Source: Haloferax marisrubri
GTDB taxonomy: Archaea; Halobacteriota; Halobacteria; Halobacteriales; Haloferacaceae
DNA length: 64,000 nt
Direction: 5' to 3'
NCBI RefSeq assembly: GCF_001469875.2
Contig: NZ_LOPW02000001.1
Location: 150,312 to 214,311, forward strand
Shown here: in pieces, positions 57,573-64,000 of the stretch
Numbering within the stretch: position 1 is the stretch's first letter
Layout: each line of letters opens with the position of its first letter
The notes under the pieces: model-generated
Databases searched by the model: none
What the model saw: only the letters and a program-made list of their open reading frames with translations
Told to the model about the DNA's origin: nothing
Program-made: the position numbers and the translations under genes

Positions 57573-60503
57573 TCAGTCGTCCGACGGCGAGGGGCCGGTC
57601 CCCTCACCCGACCCGTCGGCGACGGCCTGCGGTCCCGACTGCGACTGCGCGGCGGGAGTCGCCTCGGGCGGCGCGTCGCCGCCGCGGCCGCCCTGACCGA
57701 CGTCGAACCGACCGACGAGGTCGTTGAGCGACTCGGCGGACTCCGACACCTGCTGGATGTTCCGCGTCACCTCGTTTATCGCGGCGGTCTGTTCTTCGGT
57801 CGCCGCGGAGACGGTCGCCGTCTCCGAGGTCGTCTCCTCGCTCACGCTCGACACGTCGTCGACCATCGAGACGACCTCCTCGGTCGAGACGGCCTGGTTC
57901 TCGGTCGCCTGCGAAATCTCCTCGACGCCGTGTTCGGCCTCGCGAATCGCTCCGGAGATGTGGTCGAACATCTCGATGGCGTCGCCGATGGTCTCGGACC
58001 CGCTCTCGACGCTCTCCTGCATGGACTGCATGTCGTCGACCGTGTCGTCGGCGCGGTCGCGCACCTCGTCGATTTGCGCTTCCACCTCGTCGGTTGCCTG
58101 ACTGGCCTCCTTCGCCAGCGCCTTGATTTCGTTGGCGACGACGGCGAAGCCCTCGCCGGCCTCGCCCGCGCGGGCGGCCTCGATGGAGGCGTTGAGCGCG
58201 AGCAGGTCCGTCTGCTCCGCGATGTCGTTGATGAGTTGGACGATTTCGTTGATTTCGCCGACCTGCTCGCCGAGGGCTTCGACCCGCTCGACGGCCTCGT
58301 CGGCCTCGCTCTCGATGGTGGATATCTCGTCGGTCGCCTCCGCGGCGTGCTCGCGCCCCTCGTCGGCGAGCGACACGGCCTGGTTCGCCGACTGGACAAC
58401 CCCGTCGGCGGAGGCCGCGACCTCCTCGATGGTCGCAGAGAGGTCGTTCATCTCGTTTGCGACCGTCTGGAGCCGTTCGGTCTGCTGTTCCGCGCCGTGG
58501 GCGATTTCCTCGACCGACCGCGCGGTCTCCTGGCTCGCGGACTCGATTTCCTTCGCGCTCGACACCGTCTCGTTGCTCACCGCCGCGAACTCGTCGGCGA
58601 CGGACTGCACCTCGACGAAGCCGTCTTGGAGCTTCTGAATCCCGGTGTCGAGGTCGGTCATGATGGCACCGAACTCGCCGGGGAGGTCGGTCCGGAGGTT
58701 CTGGTCGAGGTTGCCGTCTCCGAGTTCCGTCCCGGCGGTTCGAAGCGCCGAGACCTGCTGTTGGAGGTTCCCCTGCATGTCGTCGAACGCCTCGACGAGT
58801 TCGCCGAGTTCGTCGTCGTTGGCGTCGATGTCGCCGTCGTCGTCGAACCGGCCGCGGGCGAGCGACTGGGCGCGGTCCCGAAGCGCCTCTATCGGCTCCG
58901 AGAAGTACCGCGCGGCGACGTAGCCGACGCCGACGACGACCACGATGAGGCCGACGATCAACAGGAGCATGATGTTCCGGGCGGTGTCTGCTCGGTCGTT
59001 CATCGCCTGACCGAGCTGTTCGATCGGGCCCGTCACGTCGGACTCGGGGACGGTGGCGACGAGTTCGTACTGACCGTTCCCGAAGTGGAGCGGCGCGTAG
59101 CCGACGAAGTAGCGGGCCGATTCGCCGCCTTGGCCGGTCGTCTCGTGGGTGGTTAGTCCGCTCTGGCCGACGATTGCCGTCACGTTCTCGGCGATTTCGG
59201 ACTCGGCGGAGCCGAGCGACTCCTCCGAGTCGGTCAGGAGGCTCCCATCCTCGCTCACGATGGTCAGGTGACCGGACTCACCGACCTGGATGTCGTCGAT
59301 GAGCGTGTTGAGGAGCTCGAAGTTGAACTGGAGCGTGATAGTCCCCGCGAGTTCTCCCCCGCGGTAGACCGGGGCGGTGACGTAGACGGCGGACTCGCCG
59401 TCGACGGTCATCACCTCGCTGACTTGGATTTCGCCCTCCTGAAGCTCGGTCGCGGTCTGGAACCAGTCCTCGTCCGCGAACGAGGTGCCGGACACCGACT
59501 CGGTGGCGATACCGCCGTCCGTGCGCGTCGCTTGGACGATGCCCTGTCCGTTCTCGTCGGTGAACAGAATCTCGTCGTAGGCGGGGTGTTCCTCGCCGTC
59601 GATGGTCACGGCGCGGGTTTCGAGGTAGCTCCGGAACGAGTCGTTAATCTGGTTGCGGGCGTCGGAGACGGCGGCCGTCTGCAGTTCGTAGTAGTAGACG
59701 CTCGGCGCGAGCACCCAGTCGAAGTCCTCGTGGTAGGCGTACGAGACGAACTTCTCCTCGACGGGGTTGCCCTCCTGTGTGGTGTCTTCCCACTCGTACT
59801 CGACGCTGCCCCAGTCCTCGCCGTTGCGGACGGCGGCGTTCGACTCGATTTCGGCGGGCACCTGATTGAACGCCGCTATCCCGGCGTCGTCGACGGCGTT
59901 GACCCCGTCTTCGAGGCTGTGGTGGACGACGAAGTCGAGGTCGCTGTCGAGGATGAACGCGTAGCCGGTCGAGCCGACGTAGCCGGGGTAGAACGAGTCG
60001 GAAAGCGTCCCGCTCTGTTGGACGCCGTCTCCGGCGGTTCCGGCGATTCGCGCTTCGACCCGGTCTTTCACCTGCTGTTGCTCCGTCGGTGTGAGTTCGT
60101 CCCAGTCCTGTCCGCCGTACTGGTTCGCAAGAACGGTCTCTTTCGTGGTCTCGACGGTGGCGCGCATCTGAAGCGCCATGTAGCCCAACTGCGCTTGGCT
60201 CTGTTCTTGGACGAGTTCCATCTCCCCGTCGCGGGCGGCCTCGTAGTTCTGCACCGGTGCCGAGTCAGCCAGCGCGAGGGCGTCGATTCGGCGGGCGTCG
60301 AGGAGGTTCTGTATCTCTTCTTGCCGGGCGGCGACGGTGTGGTTCAGGTCGGTGGTGATCTGCCCTTCCAGCGTGGCCTCGCTTTGGTCTTGGGCGTAAT
60401 TTCCAATGCTATTCATTCCTTGGACGCCCGCGACGCCAACGACTGCTACGGGAATCAGCGAGATGGCGAGACAGAGCGCGATGAGTTTCGTTCGTATTTT
60501 CAT
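57573..60503 (-). CDS. Methyl-accepting chemotaxis transducer with double Cache sensor
   Basis: A 976-residue transducer starting MKIRTKLIALCLAISLIPVA. Helix 1 is at about 7-27 and helix 2 at about 508-530. The external part (about 480 residues) is large: a first Cache-like unit with GSTGYAFILDSDLDFVVHH (about 190-300) and a second with FADEDWFQTATEL and YVTAPVYRGGELAGTITLQF (about 330-480). HAMP units follow, then the signalling domain with its tip QTDLLALNASIEAARAGEAG. It should steer flagellar motility through CheA/CheW. The ligand is unknown. The ATG at 60503 is chosen because the longer frame adds a non-membrane N-terminus. Confidence 0.92.
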   Translation of the reverse strand: MKIRTKLIALCLAISLIPVAVVGVAGVQGMNSIGNYAQDQSEATLEGQITTDLNHTVAARQEEIQNLLDARRIDALALADSAPVQNYEAARDGEMELVQEQSQAQLGYMALQMRATVETTKETVLANQYGGQDWDELTPTEQQQVKDRVEARIAGTAGDGVQQSGTLSDSFYPGYVGSTGYAFILDSDLDFVVHHSLEDGVNAVDDAGIAAFNQVPAEIESNAAVRNGEDWGSVEYEWEDTTQEGNPVEEKFVSYAYHEDFDWVLAPSVYYYELQTAAVSDARNQINDSFRSYLETRAVTIDGEEHPAYDEILFTDENGQGIVQATRTDGGIATESVSGTSFADEDWFQTATELQEGEIQVSEVMTVDGESAVYVTAPVYRGGELAGTITLQFNFELLNTLIDDIQVGESGHLTIVSEDGSLLTDSEESLGSAESEIAENVTAIVGQSGLTTHETTGQGGESARYFVGYAPLHFGNGQYELVATVPESDVTGPIEQLGQAMNDRADTARNIMLLLIVGLIVVVVGVGYVAARYFSEPIEALRDRAQSLARGRFDDDGDIDANDDELGELVEAFDDMQGNLQQQVSALRTAGTELGDGNLDQNLRTDLPGEFGAIMTDLDTGIQKLQDGFVEVQSVADEFAAVSNETVSSAKEIESASQETARSVEEIAHGAEQQTERLQTVANEMNDLSATIEEVAASADGVVQSANQAVSLADEGREHAAEATDEISTIESEADEAVERVEALGEQVGEINEIVQLINDIAEQTDLLALNASIEAARAGEAGEGFAVVANEIKALAKEASQATDEVEAQIDEVRDRADDTVDDMQSMQESVESGSETIGDAIEMFDHISGAIREAEHGVEEISQATENQAVSTEEVVSMVDDVSSVSEETTSETATVSAATEEQTAAINEVTRNIQQVSESAESLNDLVGRFDVGQGGRGGDAPPEATPAAQSQSGPQAVADGSGEGTGPSPSDD

Positions 60504-60782
60504 GGTGTGGTTGATATCGGCGAATTCCGGCGTCCCCCAATACGCGCCGAACAGCCGGTTCGTGGCCGAATTGCTCTGAGTGTAGCTCTGCGAAAACAAC
60601 CGTATAAAACTCACTCGCCAATTATCATCGGCGGTATTCGAACGTCGAACTACTTCGAGTCCCCGTCAAATAGCGGGTCGATTCCTCACTCGATATTGCA
60701 GTAATCACTCAACACGTTTCGAACCATTGTCACGAAACAGCAACAATTGCGACGGTGGGAGAGCCACACCGCCCGTCGGACC
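60504..60782 (-). promoter_or_regulatory. Intergenic region with the chemoreceptor promoter
   Basis: Read leftward, GTTTTATACGG (about 60600-60610) is a TATA element; transcription would begin near 60575 with a leader of about 70 bases. The remainder toward the RuBisCO stop contains A-rich stretches (AAACAGCAACAATTG near 60737) but no clear gene or strong hairpin. Confidence 0.45.
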
Positions 60783-62027
60783 CTACCGCGGCGTCTCCGT
60801 CCCCCACTTGTCGAGGGCGACGGCGAGTTCCGGCGTCTCCTCGGCGGCCTCGGTGATAGGCCGCCCTTCCACGTAGGCGTCGATGGCCGAGCGAAGCGCG
60901 ACCGCACCCGCGCGGGTACCGTCGGGGTGACCGTGGATGCCGCCGCCGAGTTGGACGCAGACGTTCGTCCCCGTGGCGTCGAGCAGGTCGGGGAGCAAAC
61001 CGGGGTGGAGACCGCCCGAGGCGACCGGCAGCACGTCGGTCGTTCCGTACAGGTCGCCCGTGAGCCAGTCGTTGATGCCCACGGTGTCCTCGTTTGCGAG
61101 TTTGCCGAGGCCGGCGGTGCCGGTGTGGAGTTGGTCGACGCCGCAGAGGCGACTTATCTGCGCGAGCACCCGCATCGAGACGCCGTGGGACGGGAGCCGG
61201 TCGAAGGCGGCGTGCATGGCCCGGTGGGCGTGAATCGCCAGCCCGTGTTTCTCGGTGCGCTCGCGGACGGTCTGGAGGCCCGCCCAGCCAGCGGTGATGA
61301 TGTCCACCATGACGTACTCGCCGCCCTGCGCGGCCACCTCGTCGACGCGGTCGAGCATCGTCTGGGTGTCGGCGGTGACGTTGATGAGGTACGATTTCTT
61401 CTCGCCCGTCTCGTCCTCGGCGTCGTCGCGGAGCGACAGCGACTCGGTCAGGCGGTCTGAGAAGGGGTTGAACGCCTGGTCGGTCAGGTTCTCGTCGTCC
61501 TTCAGGAGGTCGACGCCGCCGACCCACGCGTCGTAGCCGACCTGCGCGTGCGCGGCGGTCGAGAGGCCGACTTTCGGCTTGGGGACCGTCGCCGTGATGG
61601 GGCGGTCGGTGACGCCGAATATCTCCTCGCGGACCGACGACCCGTACAGCGGGCCGGGGTACGCCGAGACGACCGACTCGGGCCACTCGCAGTCGAGGAG
61701 GCGAATCGTGTCGACCGCCTTCATCCCCATGATGTTGCCGGCGATGCACGACAGCACCTGCGGCATGTTTCCGGGTTCGAACAGGCCGGCGGGGTAGGCG
61801 ACTCGAATCAGGTCGCCGTCGATGTCGAACGTCGTCGCGCCCATGTCGGTGAAGTCCGCGCCGGTCTGGAGGGCTGCCCACGTGCCGTTGGAGGACTCCG
61901 AGGCCACGCGACTCGCCGCCGCCTCCGTCGACATCCCCGTCGCGGGGTCGATGCGGAAGGTGCAGACGAGGTCCTCGTCGGTCGGTTCGTACTCGAGGTC
62001 GAGGAAGTCTTCGTACGTGATACCCAT
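60783..62027 (-). CDS. rbcL: Type III ribulose-1,5-bisphosphate carboxylase large subunit
   Basis: A 414-residue large subunit starting MGITYEDFLDLEYEPTDEDL. Key stretches are TVPKPKVGLS with the catalytic Lys, the carbamylation site in GGVDLLKDDENL, HAHRAMHAAF and loop 6 TGTAGLGKL. Archaeal type III enzymes use RuBP made from AMP; no phosphoribulokinase is seen here. It fixes CO2 to give two 3-phosphoglycerate, the last step of nucleotide carbon recovery. Genes for the first two steps are at 52600 and 54128 on the opposite strand. Confidence 0.95.
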   Translation of the reverse strand: MGITYEDFLDLEYEPTDEDLVCTFRIDPATGMSTEAAASRVASESSNGTWAALQTGADFTDMGATTFDIDGDLIRVAYPAGLFEPGNMPQVLSCIAGNIMGMKAVDTIRLLDCEWPESVVSAYPGPLYGSSVREEIFGVTDRPITATVPKPKVGLSTAAHAQVGYDAWVGGVDLLKDDENLTDQAFNPFSDRLTESLSLRDDAEDETGEKKSYLINVTADTQTMLDRVDEVAAQGGEYVMVDIITAGWAGLQTVRERTEKHGLAIHAHRAMHAAFDRLPSHGVSMRVLAQISRLCGVDQLHTGTAGLGKLANEDTVGINDWLTGDLYGTTDVLPVASGGLHPGLLPDLLDATGTNVCVQLGGGIHGHPDGTRAGAVALRSAIDAYVEGRPITEAAEETPELAVALDKWGTETPR

Positions 62028-62153
62028 AGCTTCGCCTACGCCCCCGCGAAGCTTAAAACGGCATCCCGAAGCGCCTTTGGCCCCTCGATGCGAAGGAAGA
62101 CGGTTCGACGCGTAGCGGAGTCATCACGGGTGTCTCACGTGGTCGGCCCCGCG

Positions 62154-64000
62154 TCAGGGCGACAGCAGCGCCCGGACCTCGCGGAACTCGGGCACGTCCG
62201 CGTCGAGGGCGGTACAGAGGGCGTCGGCCGCGCCCAGCAACCACTCGGCGCGCTCCACGCGGGACTCCACGTCGCCCGGCCCGATTCGGTAGCGCTCGAC
62301 GAGTTCCTCGATGTCCGAGCCCTCGGTCCACTCGTGGAGGATGCGGGCGGTCTTGACCGCCGTCAGCCACTCCTCGAAGGGGTCGGCGTCGTGCATCGCG
62401 GTGGTGAACTCCGCGGCGTGGCTCCGGGCGTACTGGTACATGAGCGCCCGCTCTCGGTTGCCGAGGTAGGTGTCGTGCATGTCCGGCGTGTCGCAGACGA
62501 CTTCGAGGACGGTCCGGGCGGTGACGTGTTCGTCTGCCATCTCCTCGATGGTGCGGATGCCCGAGACGATGCGCGCCCCGGTCGTCGGTGAGATGTACTG
62601 CCTGGACGTCTGTGCGCCCAGCGTCGTCGCCGACAGCGTTCCCTTCGTCACGTCGAGCAACTCCATCGCTTCGAGGTCGGAGACCACGTCGGCGACGAGT
62701 TCCGCGAGGTCCACGCTCGGGTTCTGGTGGGCGTAGTAGGTCGCCGAGAACACGTCGGCGACGCCGTCGAGGCTGTCGGCGAACCCGGAGGCGACGACCG
62801 AGAGGACGTGCGTCCGGAGCGCCTCGGGGTCGGCGAACTGCGAGTCCACGGCCTCGGCGTCGGCGGTGACGTAGCGGTCGAACAGTTCGGTTTTCGTGTC
62901 CGCGTCGCCGACGAGGACCGCCTCGCCGAACGGGTCGAGGTGCGGGCGGCCGGCGCGGCCGCACATCTGGTGCACGTCGAGGACGGGAATCCATTCCATC
63001 GCGTCGCCCGTGTAGCGCTTCTGGTCGCGGATGACGACCCGGCGAGCGGGGACGTTCACCCCGGCGGCGAGCGTCGGCGTCGCGCAGATGACCGCGAGCC
63101 GGCGGTCCCGAAAGGCGTTCTCGACCGCGACCCGGTGGGCGCTCCGCAACCCGGCGTGGTGGAAGCCGACGCCGGTGCGGGCGCACTCCGAGAGCTGGCG
63201 GCCGGTCGCGGTGCCGCCGAGTTCGTCGAGTTCGTCGCCGAGGGCGGGCGCGGGCGAGAGGTCCTCGTCGGCGAGGCGGTCGGCGAGCGCCTCGGCCTCG
63301 CGGCGCGACCGGACGAACGCGAGACACTGCCCGCCGGTCTCGACCGCGTCTTCGACGAGCGCGACGGTCGCCTCCGTGGCCTCGTCGTCGTTCGGGCCGG
63401 TCGGGGGGACGGCCACGTCGAGGTCCGTGCCGTCGTCGAACGCGACGGTCTCGTCGGCGTAGACGCCGGTGCGGAGCGAGACGGGTCGCCACGTGCTCTC
63501 GACTAACGCCGCGTCGAGCCAGTCGGCGATGGCCTCGGGGTTGTCCACGGTCGCCGAGAGGGCGACGAGTTGGAGGTCGGGGACGCGGCGCTGGAGCGTC
63601 GAAAGCGTCACTTCGAGCGTCGGTCCGCGCCCCGGCGCGCCGAGGAGGTGGACCTCGTCGACGACGACGCAGGCGAGGCGTTCGACCCACGGCGCGCCGT
63701 TTCGAATCGCGGAGTCGACCTTCTCGCTCGTGGCGACGACGATGTCGTGGTCGCCGAGTTCCTCCTCGGCCGCGTCGAAGTCGCCGGTGGAGATGCCGAC
63801 GCTCACGCCGGGGAGTTGGTCGAACGTCTCGTACTTCTCGCGGGCGAGCGCGCGAAGCGGGACGATGTAGAGCGCCGGTCCGTCGGCGGTGAGCATGGCG
63901 AGTTCCGCGATGAACGTCTTGCCGCTGGCGGTCGGAATGGCGGCGACGACGCGGCCGCCCTCCGCGACGCCGGCCTCGGCGGCGGCGACCTGCGGCGGGG
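62154..64000 (-). CDS. hel308: Hel308-type ATP-dependent DNA helicase, N-terminus beyond the window
   Basis: The frame is open from the window end; 615 residues are visible. Walker A PTASGKT is at the very start, Walker B is VVDEVHLLG, motif III LVALSATVDNPEAIADWLDA, motif V/VI region AGVNVPARRVVIRD and QMCGRAGRPHLDPFGEA. A C-terminal helical domain of about 250 residues follows (VETRV-like ratchet region). This is the Ski2-like Hel308/HelQ layout, a 3'-5' helicase acting at stalled replication forks. About 30-50 residues of the N-terminus are missing. Confidence 0.9.
   Translation of the reverse strand, partial: PPQVAAAEAGVAEGGRVVAAIPTASGKTFIAELAMLTADGPALYIVPLRALAREKYETFDQLPGVSVGISTGDFDAAEEELGDHDIVVATSEKVDSAIRNGAPWVERLACVVVDEVHLLGAPGRGPTLEVTLSTLQRRVPDLQLVALSATVDNPEAIADWLDAALVESTWRPVSLRTGVYADETVAFDDGTDLDVAVPPTGPNDDEATEATVALVEDAVETGGQCLAFVRSRREAEALADRLADEDLSPAPALGDELDELGGTATGRQLSECARTGVGFHHAGLRSAHRVAVENAFRDRRLAVICATPTLAAGVNVPARRVVIRDQKRYTGDAMEWIPVLDVHQMCGRAGRPHLDPFGEAVLVGDADTKTELFDRYVTADAEAVDSQFADPEALRTHVLSVVASGFADSLDGVADVFSATYYAHQNPSVDLAELVADVVSDLEAMELLDVTKGTLSATTLGAQTSRQYISPTTGARIVSGIRTIEEMADEHVTARTVLEVVCDTPDMHDTYLGNRERALMYQYARSHAAEFTTAMHDADPFEEWLTAVKTARILHEWTEGSDIEELVERYRIGPGDVESRVERAEWLLGAADALCTALDADVPEFREVRALLSP

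Noticed and set aside
1..64000. CRISPR arrays, insertion sequences or prophage
   Set aside because: I saw no regularly spaced direct repeats with unique spacers, no transposase or integrase motifs, and no phage structural genes. The triple palindrome at 21609 is too short and too regular in its spacers to be a CRISPR array.

Overview
This 64 kb window is GC-rich haloarchaeal chromosome. The proteins are acidic, many genes start directly behind a TATA box (leaderless), and genes such as an archaeosortase, a PGF-CTERM surface glycoprotein, a type III RuBisCO, Bat-type HTH regulators and a Hel308-type helicase point to Haloferax or a close relative. The archaeosortase carries Cys173, Arg214 and Arg253, the residues reported as essential in Haloferax volcanii ArtA. 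The order artA - dph5 - ... - KDPG aldolase - ... - AMP phosphorylase - R15P isomerase - rbcL - helicase resembles what I recall of the H. volcanii main chromosome. I see no prophage, insertion sequence or CRISPR array. Most genes look like core chromosome; the accessory-looking spots are the surface glycoprotein gene and the area next to the tRNA-Thr.

Region by region. (1) 1-3.7 kb: end of a branched-chain amino acid type ABC transporter operon (livHMGF) with a trailing thioredoxin-fold gene. (2) 3.7-9.6 kb: a UspA protein, small membrane proteins, a heme-copper oxidase subunit I (A-type) with three small co-oriented genes, and a DRG-type GTPase. (3) 9.6-18.5 kb: a MATE transporter, a double VOC protein, the surface glycoprotein directly followed by archaeosortase A, diphthine synthase, a DoxX protein, two zinc-finger microproteins and a Rieske protein. 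(4) 18.5-30.5 kb: tRNA-Thr(CGT) with a rearranged copy of its tail, a Trm5-like methyltransferase, a Bat-type regulator, UspA proteins, a VTT membrane protein, a Ca-type P-ATPase, and a formate-dehydrogenase-like molybdoenzyme overlapping a yqeC-like gene. (5) 30.5-37 kb: a copper P1B-ATPase with a FixI/CcoI-like N-terminus and a SafE-like membrane protein, divergent from a B-type (ba3-like) oxidase operon; together they look like a copper-supply and oxidase module.

(6) 37-45.4 kb: UspA, an HtrA-like protease, bacterial-type KD(P)G aldolase with a promoter palindrome, beta carbonic anhydrase, a pair of bacterial-PH-domain membrane proteins and a metallophosphoesterase. (7) 45.4-52.5 kb: a mix of redox and small-molecule enzymes (aldo/keto reductase, macrodomain, aspartoacylase-like, OYE-like), an HTH plus DUF7521-type pair, and thioredoxin. 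(8) 52.6-64 kb: AMP phosphorylase and ribose-1,5-bisphosphate isomerase, then a Bat-type regulator divergent from a free-standing NuoCD-like gene, a large chemoreceptor, type III RuBisCO, and the C-terminal part of a Hel308-type helicase cut by the window end. AMP phosphorylase, R15P isomerase and RuBisCO together form the archaeal AMP-to-3-phosphoglycerate pathway.

Functions rest on motifs read by eye and on family knowledge; no database search was run. Start codons were often moved inward from the longest reading frame on the basis of family N-termini and promoter spacing.
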